Shown piece by piece: positions 25,954 to 35,221 of a stretch of DNA of 64,000 nt (position 1 is the first letter of the stretch; each line of letters opens with the position of its first letter). The notes under the pieces are model-generated. The model did not search any database. It saw only the letters and a list, made by a program, of their open reading frames with translations, and was not told where the DNA came from. The position numbers and the translations under genes are program-made. This stretch comes from Streptomyces aculeolatus (GTDB lineage Bacteria > Actinomycetota > Actinomycetes > Streptomycetales > Streptomycetaceae): contig NZ_JAINRD010000001.1 of assembly GCF_020400605.1 (NCBI RefSeq), positions 248,001 through 312,000 of the forward strand, in the 5' to 3' direction.

Positions 25954-27252
25954 TCAGCCCTCCAGCAGCCGCTGCCCCACGTACTCGCCCTCCCGCGCCC
26001 CGCCCGGCACCGCGAACAGCCCGCTCGCCTCGTGCCGCAGGAAGCGCGACAGCCCGTCGCCCCGGTCCAGCTTGCGCTGCACCGGCACGAACCCCTTCAG
26101 CGGATCCGCCTGCCAGGCGACGAACAGCAGCCCGGCGTCGGGCACCGGTCCGTCCCCGGTGTCGAGATAGCCGTCGTGGTACGAGAACGAGCGTCGCAGC
26201 ATCGTCGCCCCGCCGTTCGACTCCGGCGCCGCCACCCGTACGTGCGCGTCTCCCGCGATGGCCAGCGAGCCGTCCGCGAGCTGCTTGTTCATGTCCACCG
26301 GTGTCGTCTCCTCGCCGCCCGACAGCGGTGCGCCGTCCGACCTGCGCCGGCCGATGACCCGCTCCTGCCGCTCCCGCGACAGGTGGTCCCAGGTGTCGAG
26401 CAGCATCCGGATCCGGCGGAACACGGCGTACGAGCCGCCCGCCAGCCACTCCTGCCCGGCGTCCGCCGGCACGAAGACGTGGCCGTCGAAGTCCGGGTCC
26501 TCGGGCCGGGGGTTGTTGGTGCCGTCGACCTGCCCCATCAGGTTGCGTGCCGTACGGGGCCGGTCGGTGGCCCCCGGGGTGCGGTTGAAGCCGCTCATCT
26601 GCCAGCGCAGGACCGCCGCGTCGCCCGCCCGGCGCTGGAGCGTGCGCAGCGCGTCGAACGCCACGAGGGCGTCGTCGGCGCCGATCTGCAGCCACAGGTC
26701 GCCGTCGCTGCGCCGCGCGTCCAGCGCGTCGGCGGAGAACGCCGGCAGCGGGGCGAGCCCGGCGGGGCGCCGGGCGGCCAGGCCCGTACGGTCGAAGAAC
26801 GTCCGCCCGAAGCCGAACGTCACGGTCAGCGACGCGGGCCCCGCGTCGAGCGCGCTGCCGGTGCCGGACGCCGCCGCCTTCCCCTCGCTCAGCTCGCGGG
26901 CCGTAGCGGACCACCGCTTGAGCAGCGCCGCGGCCTCCTTGCGGCCCGCGCCCGGGGCCAGGTCGAAGGCGGCGAAGTGGCCTGCCGCCTGCAGCGGGGT
27001 GGTGATGCCCGCCTGGTGCGGGCCGTGGAACGGCACACCGTTCGCGCCGATCGACGTCAAGGGCGCGGGGGGCGCGTCCCGCAGCGCCTCGGCGGCGGCC
27101 GCGCCGGAGGCGCCGCCGGCGAGGAGCCCCGCCGCCCCGGCGGCCCCCGCCGCGCCGACGAGGCGGCGGCGGGAGACCGGGTGCCGGGAGGCGGCCGTGG
27201 CGGCGCCGGTGCTCTTCTCTGGTTCTGTGCGGGTGGAACGGGTCGGGCTCAC
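25954..27252 (-). CDS. DyP-type heme peroxidase, Tat-exported
   Basis: The protein has 432 residues. A twin-arginine signal (SRRRLVGAAGAAGAAGLLAGG) precedes the mature protein. The DyP hallmark G-x-x-D-G is present as MGQVDGTNNP. The C-terminal part includes GLLFVAWQADPLKGFVPVQR, typical of the EfeB/DyP class that binds heme through a distal Asp and a proximal His. The GTG start at 27252 overlaps the CopCD stop (GTGA). Placement at the end of a copper-handling operon suggests a role in the copper- or heme-dependent extracytoplasmic oxidation seen in Streptomyces morphology studies. Confidence 0.93.
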   Translation of the reverse strand: MSPTRSTRTEPEKSTGAATAASRHPVSRRRLVGAAGAAGAAGLLAGGASGAAAAEALRDAPPAPLTSIGANGVPFHGPHQAGITTPLQAAGHFAAFDLAPGAGRKEAAALLKRWSATARELSEGKAAASGTGSALDAGPASLTVTFGFGRTFFDRTGLAARRPAGLAPLPAFSADALDARRSDGDLWLQIGADDALVAFDALRTLQRRAGDAAVLRWQMSGFNRTPGATDRPRTARNLMGQVDGTNNPRPEDPDFDGHVFVPADAGQEWLAGGSYAVFRRIRMLLDTWDHLSRERQERVIGRRRSDGAPLSGGEETTPVDMNKQLADGSLAIAGDAHVRVAAPESNGGATMLRRSFSYHDGYLDTGDGPVPDAGLLFVAWQADPLKGFVPVQRKLDRGDGLSRFLRHEASGLFAVPGGAREGEYVGQRLLEG

Positions 27253-29390
27253 GGGATCGTCAACTTCTTCTCTTCTGTCGCCTGGTCGATGGGCGAGGTG
27301 CGCACGGTCAGCCGGAGGGTCCACTCCCCGGCCATCGGGAGCTGCACGCCGGTGGCGGCCCAGTGCCCGTTCTCGACGGGCGTGGGGGTGACGGCGAGCG
27401 GGCCGACGTCCTTCTCCTCCAGGGTGAAGGAGAGCCGCACCTCGGGGACGTTGAGGAGCTGGTTGTTCGCGTCCGTGAGGTAGATGTGCAGCTGGTTGTC
27501 GCCGGTCCTGCCGGGGTCGACGGTGATCTCCGCGGTCCCGGCGCCGCCCTGCCCGCCCGTGTCGTACGGGATCTTCACCTTGACCGGCCCGGCCGGCTGC
27601 CGCTGCGCCGACTCGGCCGCGGCCTGCTCGGTCTCGGCCCGGCCCGGCTGGGTGCCCGTCAGCAGGGTGACGACCGACAGCAGTACGACGGCGAGGACGG
27701 TCTCGACGAGGACGGACTGGCGCAGGCCACGGCGCACGGGGTCGGAGTCGCGCTCCTTGCGCGCGCGGTTCGCGTCGACGGCGGCCCGCTGGCGGGCGAG
27801 CTGCGCGGCGCGGTCGGGATCGCCGTCGGAACCGGAACCGGATTCAGAACCGGATGCGGCACCGGCGTCCGCCTCCGCTGTCGCGGCGGCGTGCACGAGC
27901 GGCGCCTCCGCCGTCGCGCCGGCGGGCTCCGCGCCCGCCGAAAGACCGGAGCCGGCCAGCCGCTGCGTCCACCGCCGCGACGTCCAGCCCGCGGTGATCA
28001 GCACCGCGACCAGCCCCAGCTTCACCAGCAGCAACTGCCCGTATGCCGTGTCCGTCAGCGCGCCCCAGGTCCCCAGCCCGCGCCACGCCTGGTACAGCCC
28101 CGTCACGGCGAGCACCGTCACCGACGTCAGCGCCAGCCGCGAGAAGCGGCGTATGACGTACGACGGGACGCGCGGCCCGAGGCGCAGGCTCAGCATCAGC
28201 GAGGTGAGGCCGCCGAGCCAGACGGCGACGGCCAGCAGGTGCACCATCGACATCGGCACGGCCAGCCACGGCTGGATGCCGGTGGAGGCGTGCTCTGCCA
28301 TGCCCCACGTCGCGGCGAGGCCGACGGCGACCACGCCGCCGCCGAGCCCGAGGCCGATGGCCAGGTCGCGGCTGCGCGCGGCGTCGTCATCCGCGCGGTC
28401 GGCGGCGACGGGCCCGGCCGCGTCGGGCCCGTCGGCCGCGGCGGAGCCGGCGTCCCCGCCCGCAGCCCTGTCTGTGTCTGCTTCCGCGCTTTCGTCGGCG
28501 CCCGCGCCGCCCACGCGTGCCGCTGCCTTCGCGCGCGCGCCCTTCGCGCCGGGCGCGTTCTCCCGCCCGTACACCCCGAACAGCACCGCCAGCACCACCG
28601 CCGCCGCACCCAGCAGCAGCAACCGCGACAGCAGCGCCGTCCCCGGGCGGGTCTCCAGTACGTCGCGCACCGAGTCGAGCCCGAAGTCGGCGCCCGTGTA
28701 CGGCCCGCGCAGCAGCAGCAGCGCCACGGTGGCGGCGAACAGCAGCGCCCACCCCGCGCTCGCCACCCGGCGCACGACCCGGCCCCGCCCGCCGCAGACG
28801 CCCGCGAACACGGCGCCGCCGACGAGCAGCACGAAGCCCGCGTACGCGACGTAGCGCCCGGTGTCGTACAGCGCCTTGGCGCTGCCGTTGTCCTCGCCCG
28901 CCTCGGACACGGCCACCGTCGTCTTCGACGGCTTGCCCACGGAGAACGTGAACGCGCCGGAGATCGGGTGGCTGTCCGCGGACACCGTCTTCCAGACCAC
29001 GGTGAACGTGCCGTCCGGCAGCCCGGGGCGCAGCGCGGTGGTCGCCGTCTTGGAGTTGCCGTCGACGTGGGCGGCGCCGCCCTTGGTGACGTCGTTGCCG
29101 TCGGGGTCGAGGACGCGGATGGCGTCGTCGCTCAGCTGCACGGCCTCGGAGAAGGTGAGGGAGACCGCCTGCGGCGCCTCCTGGACGACCGAGCCCTCGG
29201 CGGGGTCGGTGCCGGTGAGGGCGGCGTGCGCCGCGGCGGGGGTGGCGCCGGGTACGAGGACGCACAGCACGGCGGCGACGGCGGCGCACAGGGCCCCGAG
29301 CGCGCGCCTGCGCTGTGCGCGCCCTGCGTGCGTCGAGCGCCGGCGGATCGGTGCGCGGCGGGCTCGGTGGAGCTGTCCGGTTGGGGTCAT
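27249..29390 (-). CDS. CopC-CopD fusion (copper resistance/import membrane protein)
   Basis: The protein has 713 residues. A signal peptide ends near PAAAHAAL, where mature CopC proteins begin with the copper-binding His. The CopC beta domain (ALTGTDPAEGSVVQEAPQAV to SADSHPISGAFTFSVG) is followed by about eight CopD membrane helices, broken by an Ala/Asp-rich loop. A C-terminal extracytoplasmic YtkA-like domain (YDTGGQGGAGTAEITVDPGR onward) ends the protein. It probably moves or binds copper at the membrane. It is coupled to the DyP gene by overlap and lies 10 bases after the PCuAC gene. Confidence 0.92.
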   Translation of the reverse strand: MTPTGQLHRARRAPIRRRSTHAGRAQRRRALGALCAAVAAVLCVLVPGATPAAAHAALTGTDPAEGSVVQEAPQAVSLTFSEAVQLSDDAIRVLDPDGNDVTKGGAAHVDGNSKTATTALRPGLPDGTFTVVWKTVSADSHPISGAFTFSVGKPSKTTVAVSEAGEDNGSAKALYDTGRYVAYAGFVLLVGGAVFAGVCGGRGRVVRRVASAGWALLFAATVALLLLRGPYTGADFGLDSVRDVLETRPGTALLSRLLLLGAAAVVLAVLFGVYGRENAPGAKGARAKAAARVGGAGADESAEADTDRAAGGDAGSAAADGPDAAGPVAADRADDDAARSRDLAIGLGLGGGVVAVGLAATWGMAEHASTGIQPWLAVPMSMVHLLAVAVWLGGLTSLMLSLRLGPRVPSYVIRRFSRLALTSVTVLAVTGLYQAWRGLGTWGALTDTAYGQLLLVKLGLVAVLITAGWTSRRWTQRLAGSGLSAGAEPAGATAEAPLVHAAATAEADAGAASGSESGSGSDGDPDRAAQLARQRAAVDANRARKERDSDPVRRGLRQSVLVETVLAVVLLSVVTLLTGTQPGRAETEQAAAESAQRQPAGPVKVKIPYDTGGQGGAGTAEITVDPGRTGDNQLHIYLTDANNQLLNVPEVRLSFTLEEKDVGPLAVTPTPVENGHWAATGVQLPMAGEWTLRLTVRTSPIDQATEEKKLTIP

Positions 29391-29400
29391 GACACGCCTC

Positions 29401-29916
29401 TCACTCCGCGGGGCGGTACGTCGTCGGCTGCACCGGCACCTCGACCTCGATCGGCTCCGACTCGGCGAAGTGCAGCACGAAGGACACCTTCTCGCCAACC
29501 TCCGGTTTGCGATCCAGCTTCTCCAGCATCAGATGGGAACCCCCGCGGGCGAGGGTCAGCTCGCCGCCCGCGGGCACGTCGAGGCCGTCGACGGCGCGCA
29601 TCCGCTCGCCTTCGGTGACGTGCATGGTGACGTCGTCGGCGAGGTCGGTGCTGACGCCGGTGAGCCGGTCGTCGGCCGCGCCGTCGTTGCGTACGGTCAG
29701 ATAGCCGGCGGCGAGGTCCTTCATCACCGGCTGCGGTACGAAGCCGGCCTCGGCGCGCAGCCGGGGCCCGGAGCCGGGGCCGGCGCCGCTGCCGCCGCCG
29801 TCGCCGGATTCCGCTTTCGTCCGCGTACCGGAGTCCTCACCGGAGCATGCGGCCAGGCCGAGGGCGAGGGACAGGGCGGCAGCAGTAACTACTGCGCCCC
29901 GGCGGGCACGCCTCAC
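29401..29916 (-). CDS. PCuAC-family copper chaperone lipoprotein
   Basis: The 171-residue protein has a lipoprotein signal (LSLALGLAACSGE, with the lipid-modified Cys) and a PCuAC domain. The copper ligands follow the H-M-x(n)-M ... H-x-M plan in DVTMHVTEGERM and RGGSHLMLEK. The family delivers Cu(I) to the CuA/CuB sites of cytochrome oxidase. Its GTG start overlaps the Sco stop (GTGA at 29913-29916), so chaperone and Sco protein are co-translated, as expected for partners in oxidase assembly. Confidence 0.92.
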   Translation of the reverse strand: MRRARRGAVVTAAALSLALGLAACSGEDSGTRTKAESGDGGGSGAGPGSGPRLRAEAGFVPQPVMKDLAAGYLTVRNDGAADDRLTGVSTDLADDVTMHVTEGERMRAVDGLDVPAGGELTLARGGSHLMLEKLDRKPEVGEKVSFVLHFAESEPIEVEVPVQPTTYRPAE

Positions 29917-30578
29917 GGCTTCTGTCCCTTGACCAGCTTCGGCATGTCCTTCGCGTACTGGTCGGCCGTCACTCCGGCCAGGTAGAGCACGTGCGCCTTG
30001 TCGTCCTTCGGCGAGTACGCCAGCACCTCCGCGCCGTGGCTGACGGTGATGCTGCCGTCCTTCTCCTTCACCGGCTTCTCCAGGTGCACGCCGACGCTGC
30101 GCGCGGCGTCCTTGACCGTGTCGAAGTCGCCGGTGAGGCCGATGAAGTCCTTGTCCTGGGCGTCGAGCCACTCGCCCATCCGCTTCGGGGTGTCCCGCTT
30201 CGGATCGGTGCTGACCATGACGACCTGCAGCTTCTCCTGCTCCGCGCGGGGCAGCTTCTGCTTGGCGATGGCGATGTCGCTCATCGTCGTGGGGCAGACG
30301 TCGGGGCAGTTGGTGTAGCCGAAGAACAGCAGGGTGGGCTTGCCGGCGGTCTCGGCGACGAAGTCGTACTCCTCGCCTTCGGTGTCGGTGAGGACGAGGT
30401 CCGGCTTCTCCTTGGGGGTGTCGAGGACGACACCCGGCTTCGTGCTGCCGCCGGAGATCTCGACGGCGGGCTTGGCGCCGTCGTCGCCGGAGTCGGAGCC
30501 GCAGGCGGTGAGGGTGAGCGCCGCGGCGGCGGCGAGGGCCGCGGCGGCGTGGACGGTGGTGGTACGGGTTGTGCGCAT
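29913..30578 (-). CDS. Sco1/SenC-family copper chaperone lipoprotein
   Basis: The 221-residue protein has a lipobox (ALTLTACGSD) and a thioredoxin-like Sco domain. The copper-binding CxxxC is FGYTNCPDVCPTTM, and the downstream conserved segment is VMVSTDPKRDTPKRMGEWL. The third copper ligand should be the His in ITVSHGAEVLAY. It matures the CuA centre of cytochrome c oxidase. The ATG at 30578 follows AAGGGAA. In Streptomyces this pathway links copper supply to aerial growth. Confidence 0.93.
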   Translation of the reverse strand: MRTTRTTTVHAAAALAAAAALTLTACGSDSGDDGAKPAVEISGGSTKPGVVLDTPKEKPDLVLTDTEGEEYDFVAETAGKPTLLFFGYTNCPDVCPTTMSDIAIAKQKLPRAEQEKLQVVMVSTDPKRDTPKRMGEWLDAQDKDFIGLTGDFDTVKDAARSVGVHLEKPVKEKDGSITVSHGAEVLAYSPKDDKAHVLYLAGVTADQYAKDMPKLVKGQKP

Positions 30579-30666
30579 GCTGTGTTCCCTTGAGGGGTGG
30601 GGTGGCCCGGACGGGATCGCCGGCCGGGCCACCGCTTGCCTTTACGTACGGGTGCGGGTGCCGCGC

Positions 30667-31440
30667 CTACTGCGCCGCGGACGAACCGCCCGCCCCGCGC
30701 CGCCGCGACTGCACGCCGAACGCGACGCCGGCGGCGCCGAGCGCGATGCCGACGATGCCCAGCGTGCGGGCCATGGTGTCGGAGGAGCCGTCGTCGTCGG
30801 AGGCGGTGTCGTCGCCGTCGTCGCCCTTGCCCTCGGCGGCGGCGGGCTCGGCGTCGTCGCCGTTCCCGGCGTCGTCGGCGTCGGCGTCGTCGTCCGCGTC
30901 CTCGGCGGGCACCAGGGCCAGCACGGGCGCCGGGCTCTCCGGCTCCTCCGCACCCTCCTCGGGGACCTCGATCCAGCGGACGACCTCGCCGTTGTCGTAC
31001 GTCTGGATCGCCTTGAACACGAGTTGGTCGGCGTCCTCGGGCAGGGCGCCCATGGAGACCGGGAACCGCTGGAACGTCCCCGGCTCGACCTCCCCGCCGG
31101 ACCACGTGACCTTGCTGGCCGCCTCGGTGATCTTCTCGCCGTGCGACTCGATCGGGGTGTCGAGCTCGGCCTGCTCCACCTTCACGTCCCAGCCGGGCAC
31201 GGGCTCGGGCATGACGGACGTCAGCGGGTGGTCGGTCGGCAGCGTGACCTCCAGCTTGATCGTGGAGGCGTCGTCGCGTTCGTTGGGCACCTTGAAGTTG
31301 ACGGTGGCGTACCCGCCCTGCTCGGCCTCGCCCGGGTCGACGCTGACGTGCGCGGCGGCCGGCCCGGCGAACGCGAGGACGGCGGCGCCGGCGGCGACGG
31401 CGGTGCTGACGGACATCCGCCGCATACGGGATGACTTCAT
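30667..31440 (-). CDS. YcnI-like copper-binding membrane-anchored protein (DUF1775)
   Basis: The 257-residue protein has a signal peptide ending at PAAAHVSV, leaving an N-terminal His as in the copper-binding YcnI family. A DUF1775 domain follows (residues about 30-170, with FKVPNERDDASTIKLEV and VTWSGGEVEPGTFQRFPVSM). Next come a long acidic Asp/Glu/Ala linker and one C-terminal membrane helix (TLGIVGIALGAAGVAFGVQS). Trp residues expected to help bind copper are present in the WDVKVEQ and WSGG segments. It leads the copper operon; 88 bases separate it from the Sco gene. Confidence 0.9.
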   Translation of the reverse strand: MKSSRMRRMSVSTAVAAGAAVLAFAGPAAAHVSVDPGEAEQGGYATVNFKVPNERDDASTIKLEVTLPTDHPLTSVMPEPVPGWDVKVEQAELDTPIESHGEKITEAASKVTWSGGEVEPGTFQRFPVSMGALPEDADQLVFKAIQTYDNGEVVRWIEVPEEGAEEPESPAPVLALVPAEDADDDADADDAGNGDDAEPAAAEGKGDDGDDTASDDDGSSDTMARTLGIVGIALGAAGVAFGVQSRRRGAGGSSAAQ

Positions 31441-31597
31441 GAGTGACACACTCCGGTCGGTGTGGATGGATTGGGGGTTGGCGCGCGTGCGGCAGCGGCG
31501 CGACCACCCGCTCACCCGAGGCCCCCGCGTCCGCGTCCGCCCGTGTCGTACGGGGCGTGCGGCGCGTGGGCCGTAAGCCGGAGGGGGTGCGGTCGCG

Positions 31598-32479
31598 TCA
31601 GGCCGCGAGGGCGAAGGCCGGAGGCCCGCGGCGTACGACGGTGTGCTGCAGGTCGCGTACGGTACGGGCGCTCCGCCCGTCGTACGCCGTCCGCGCCCGG
31701 ACGCGCGCGGCCGGCCGGCCCGCGCCGTCGAACCCGGCGTCGAGGGCCCGCACGTAGCGCACGGCGGCGCGCAGCGGGGCGAGGCCGGCGCCGGTGCCGG
31801 CGGCGAGGCGCAGCAGGGTCGTCAGGGCCGCGTCGCCGCGGCGCAGCAGCCAGCCGGCGGCGAGGGCGGCGAGGAGGTGCCCGAGGACCATGGGCAGCGA
31901 GTACGTGGCCGGGTCGAACACGGCGCCGAGGCCGCCGCCGTGCACGGCGTGTGCGCTGTCCGCGACCCCGCCGGCAGCGTCGGCACCGCCTGCGCCGCCG
32001 ACACCGGCGTCCGGGTCGAGCCCGGCATTGGTGACGATCCGGCGGGCGCGGCCCTCGCTGAGGTTCATCGCGGCGTCGTTGCACAGCAGCCGGCGGGCGA
32101 GTTCGACGGCGGCGCTGCCGCCCTCGCCGCCCGCGCCGCTCCCGTGCGCACCGCCCGCGCCCGCACCGCCCGCACCGGCGCCCGCGGCGACGGCGCGGTG
32201 CTGCCCGAGCCCGAAGACCCCGTGCAGTCCGATCTGCCCCACCGCCAGCAGCGCCGCGATCCCGGGCAGCGACCGCTCCCGCCCGGCCAGCGGCACGGCC
32301 ACCGCGAACACCAGCGCCGCGGCGACCCCGAGGGTCCACAGCGGCACCGTCTCGTTCGACGCCAGCACGTGCCCCCCGGCGGACAGCACGACACAGACCG
32401 CGGTGAACACCGCGGCCCGTAGGAGGCGCAGCTCCGCGGTGGCGGGCGCGTGAGGGGCAGCCATGGCGGGCGCCATCAT
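31598..32479 (-). CDS. Integral membrane protein of unknown function next to the copper operon
   Basis: This is a protein of about 293 residues with four to six hydrophobic segments (RLLRAAVFTAVCVVLSAGGH, TLGVAAALVFAVAVPLAGRE, SLPMVLGHLLAALAAGWLL and others). A long Gly/Ala-rich loop lies between them. The second half carries a cytoplasmic C-terminus with Arg-rich sequence. The start is uncertain: ATGs at 32479, 32476 and 32464 and a longer frame from 32536 are all possible, and none has a strong ribosome-binding site. The gene is co-directional with, and 157 bases upstream of, the YcnI gene. I do not recognise the family with confidence. Confidence 0.65.
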   Translation of the reverse strand: MMAPAMAAPHAPATAELRLLRAAVFTAVCVVLSAGGHVLASNETVPLWTLGVAAALVFAVAVPLAGRERSLPGIAALLAVGQIGLHGVFGLGQHRAVAAGAGAGGAGAGGAHGSGAGGEGGSAAVELARRLLCNDAAMNLSEGRARRIVTNAGLDPDAGVGGAGGADAAGGVADSAHAVHGGGLGAVFDPATYSLPMVLGHLLAALAAGWLLRRGDAALTTLLRLAAGTGAGLAPLRAAVRYVRALDAGFDGAGRPAARVRARTAYDGRSARTVRDLQHTVVRRGPPAFALAA

Positions 32480-32669
32480 CTCACCGCACAGCCGTACGGG
32501 CCCGGGCGGGGCGCCGATCGGCCGGATTCGGGCCATGTCATGTCCCACCCCGAATGGCGGAAGAAACCCCTCCGCCGAATGAGGGTTCTCACGCAACTCG
32601 CGTGCTTACGGTGCCGACACAAGGGTTATACGTACCGTATGTCGGGGTGGCGGCCAGGAGGCTGAACGC

Positions 32670-33134
32670 ATGAGCATGTGGTGGTCACTTCGACTGCGCC
32701 GGGAGGCGGCCAGCGTCCCGCTCGCCCGCCGCCTGCTGGTCGGTGCGATGGAGACGGCCGGGGTGGACCCGGACGTCGCCTTCGACCTCTCCCTCGCCCT
32801 CACCGAGGCGTGTGCCAACGCCGTCGAGCACGGCGGCGCCGCATCCGGCGACGACTACCGCGTCACCGCCTGCTTCGACGGCGACCGCTGCCATATCGAG
32901 GTCATCGACTCCGGCCCAGGCTTCGCCACCTCCGCCCCGCCCCCGGAGACCCCCCGCGCCCCCGCCACCGCCGCCCCCCTGACCGACACGGGCGCGGAGG
33001 GCGGCCGCGGCCTGTTCCTGATCGCGGAGCTGAGCGACCACGTCGACATCCGCGACCGCCCGGGCCGCGGCGCGGTGGTGAGCTTCGACAAGATCCTCAA
33101 ATGGCGCGAGGACGCGCCGCTCCAGGCGGCGTGA
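32670..33134 (+). CDS. RsbW-like ATP-binding protein (anti-sigma/serine kinase-like)
   Basis: This 154-residue single HATPase_c_2 domain has the N box in LALTEACANAVEHGG, the G1 box in VIDSGPGF and the G2 region in EGGRGLFLIAELSDHV. Streptomyces carry dozens of these proteins. Some are anti-sigma factors and others work in GTPase-linked conservons. AGGAGG precedes the ATG at 32670. It is the last gene before the integrase of the mobile element, so an attachment site could lie at or just after its 3' end. No partner gene (anti-anti-sigma or sigma) is adjacent. Confidence 0.85.
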   Translation: MSMWWSLRLRREAASVPLARRLLVGAMETAGVDPDVAFDLSLALTEACANAVEHGGAASGDDYRVTACFDGDRCHIEVIDSGPGFATSAPPPETPRAPATAAPLTDTGAEGGRGLFLIAELSDHVDIRDRPGRGAVVSFDKILKWREDAPLQAA

Positions 33135-33208
33135 CTGGCAGAGTATCGGTCTGACCTGCTATTTTTCCCAGATTCCTGGGGTAGTGGGCCACCGTCAACG
33201 ACTGTGAA

Positions 33209-34522
33209 TCAAGCTGCCAGGGCACAATGAGGGCACACCTGCTCGCGGCCCTGATCCGGTGTGCCCTCGGTAGGCGGCGGGACGAAGGCCGCGTCGATGG
33301 CCTGGCGGGTGCGGGCCTCGCTCTGCGGCATGAGGTGGGTGTACGTCCGCAGGGTGAAGCCGGGATCGGAGTGCCCGAGGTATTCGGACAGGGCCTTGAT
33401 GCTCTCCCCAGCGTCGAGGAGTACCGAAGCGTAGGCGTGCCGGAGGGCGTGCATGCCGTCGTCCGGCGCCGCGGCGTAGCGCGGTGAGCCTTTCTCCCGC
33501 GGCGGTATGACGCCGGCCGTGGCGAGGGCGGCCTTCCAGTCGTACTGGTTGAAGACGCTGCGGTGGTACGCCTTGCCCTCGTCCGTGGTGAAGAGCAGCC
33601 GGTACGTACGCTCTTCGCCGTCCGGGACCCGCCACGGCAGGGCGACTCGCTTCGGCGGGAACTCCTTGACGTGCTCCTTCAGCACCTTGGCCAGCTCATC
33701 CGGCAGCGGGATCGAGCGCAGCCGCTCTCCCTTGGGCAGCGCGAAGACCATGCTCGACCGGACCAGCTTGACCTGTCGGTTCACGTGCAGCAGCCGACGC
33801 TTGAAGTCGATGTCTTCGACCGCGATGCCGAAGACCTCGCCCTGCCGCAGCCCGCAGCCGAAGGTCAGCTTGCCGCCTGCCCGGAAACGCTCGGGCAGGC
33901 CGGCGATGACGGCGTGCACCCGCTCCACGCTCCACGGGACGATCTTCTTCTTGGGGCGCTTGGGCAGCTTGACCGTGCTGGCCTTGCACGGGTTCTTGAC
34001 GATCAGTCCGTCTTCGACGGCGGAGTCGAGGATTGCCGTCAGGATGGAGTGCACCCAACTGATCGTGGACGCTTCCAGGTCCGCGTCCTGGAGCTTCTTC
34101 AGCCACGCCTGGATCAGCGACGGCTGCGATATCGATCGCAACTGGCGCCCTCCGAGGTGCGGCTTGATGTGGTTGCGCACCACGCCCTCGTACAGGTCGA
34201 CCGTGCCCATCCCCGCAGTAGCCGCCTGGAGCCACTGCTCCGCGTAAGTGGCGAGGGTGACCTTCCCGGCGTTCGGGTCCACGAAGGTGCCACGCTGCAA
34301 CTCGGTCTCGACCGAGGCCGCGCGGGCTTCGGCCCTGGCCTTGATCTCGAAGTTCTCCTTGCGCTGATGGCCGTTCAGGTCGCGGTAGCGGACCTGCCAG
34401 CGCTTGCCCGTGCCGTGGTCCTTGGTGGGCACCAGACGCCGGGTGCGGCTCTTGTGCTCGCTGCACTCCTCGTCGTCGCTCTTCGGGTGGGATTTGTGCC
34501 AGCGGTCGTAGACGTCAGCCAT
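33209..34522 (-). CDS. int: Site-specific tyrosine recombinase (integrase)
   Basis: The protein has 437 residues. An N-terminal arm-type/SAM-like DNA-binding part (TLATYAEQWLQAATAGMGTV) precedes the catalytic domain with Arg in FGCGLRQGEVFGI, the HxxR box in GMHALRHAYASVL, and His plus the nucleophile Tyr in LGHSDPGFTLRTYTHL. It should integrate and excise the element. The gene reads outward toward the left boundary, which is the usual place for int beside attL. It overlaps the XRE regulator gene by 8 bases. No tRNA gene or clear attL repeat was seen in 33135-33208. Confidence 0.93.
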   Translation of the reverse strand: MADVYDRWHKSHPKSDDEECSEHKSRTRRLVPTKDHGTGKRWQVRYRDLNGHQRKENFEIKARAEARAASVETELQRGTFVDPNAGKVTLATYAEQWLQAATAGMGTVDLYEGVVRNHIKPHLGGRQLRSISQPSLIQAWLKKLQDADLEASTISWVHSILTAILDSAVEDGLIVKNPCKASTVKLPKRPKKKIVPWSVERVHAVIAGLPERFRAGGKLTFGCGLRQGEVFGIAVEDIDFKRRLLHVNRQVKLVRSSMVFALPKGERLRSIPLPDELAKVLKEHVKEFPPKRVALPWRVPDGEERTYRLLFTTDEGKAYHRSVFNQYDWKAALATAGVIPPREKGSPRYAAAPDDGMHALRHAYASVLLDAGESIKALSEYLGHSDPGFTLRTYTHLMPQSEARTRQAIDAAFVPPPTEGTPDQGREQVCPHCALAA

Positions 34523-35033
34523 CTAGAAGGACCTCCTTGAGGTCGTCCAGCAGGTGGATGAGTTCGGTCTTGGTCAGACGGCCGAGCGGCTTCGGGACTG
34601 ACGCATCACCCCCCTTCGCGATGAGGTGGTCGGTGCGCCGGCCTTCGGGGCGGGTGCGGATGGCGTGGTCGAGCGCGCTGTGGTCCTCGCGCGGGAGCAG
34701 GGGGCGGATGCCGTCGGCCCAGTCCCAGGCGTCCGCGGTGGTCACCTCACCGGCGCCGGTGACGGTGGTGGTGGTCTCGTCGGCGACCGGAGGCAGCAGC
34801 AGGGTGGCGGGGGAGACGCCGAGGGCGATGGCAATGGCGACGAGGTCGTCGACGTCGCAGCGGCGGTCCCCACGCTCGATCTTGCTCAGTGCGGTGGAGG
34901 GGATGGGGCGGCCCAAGTCGGTGAGGCGCTCGGCGAGTTCGCGCTGGGAGACGCCCAGCAGGGAGCGGATGCGTTCGATGTTGGTGGCGGTCTGACGGCC
35001 GGTAGGGCCGATCTCCACGGGGCGGGTTGCCAT
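34515..35033 (-). CDS. XRE-family transcriptional regulator of the mobile element
   Basis: The 172-residue protein has a Cro/C1-type HTH in residues about 18-75 (IRSLLGVSQRELAERLTDLG, STALSKIERGDRRCDVDDLV). A C-terminal region of unknown function ends in a helical LTKTELIHLLDDLKEVLLDG segment. It lies between int and the divergent xis gene and overlaps int. In comparable elements such a protein controls the int/xis switch and replication. A dyad at 35144-35164 in the divergent gap is a candidate operator. Confidence 0.88.
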   Translation of the reverse strand: MATRPVEIGPTGRQTATNIERIRSLLGVSQRELAERLTDLGRPIPSTALSKIERGDRRCDVDDLVAIAIALGVSPATLLLPPVADETTTTVTGAGEVTTADAWDWADGIRPLLPREDHSALDHAIRTRPEGRRTDHLIAKGGDASVPKPLGRLTKTELIHLLDDLKEVLLDG

Positions 35034-35143
35034 GACCGCGATGTTGACCTGGAGGGCGGGGCTTGGGCAAGTCCCAGTGTACGGCTTCGAAGTGGCGATC
35101 CGAGGTGGCCAGCGAATGCGGTGGGGGCAACATAGCCGACGAT

Positions 35144-35164
35144 CGCCGGTTGGCCAAACCGGCG
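35144..35164. promoter_or_regulatory. Dyad CGCCGGT-N7-ACCGGCG upstream of xis
   Basis: The perfect 7-base arms have an inner TTGGCCAA palindrome, located 111 bases upstream of the XRE start in the divergent XRE-xis gap (35034-35315). Size and position suit a C1/Cro-like operator. No second copy was noticed. Confidence 0.45.
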
Positions 35165-35221
35165 TTTCTCCAGACTATTGAGGGGTCGCGCACACCGCCC
35201 GACGTCGTTTGGAGGGGATAC

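Noticed and set aside
33135..33208. tRNA gene or attL repeat at the left end of the mobile element
   Set aside because: No cloverleaf could be drawn and no matching repeat was found further right in the window.
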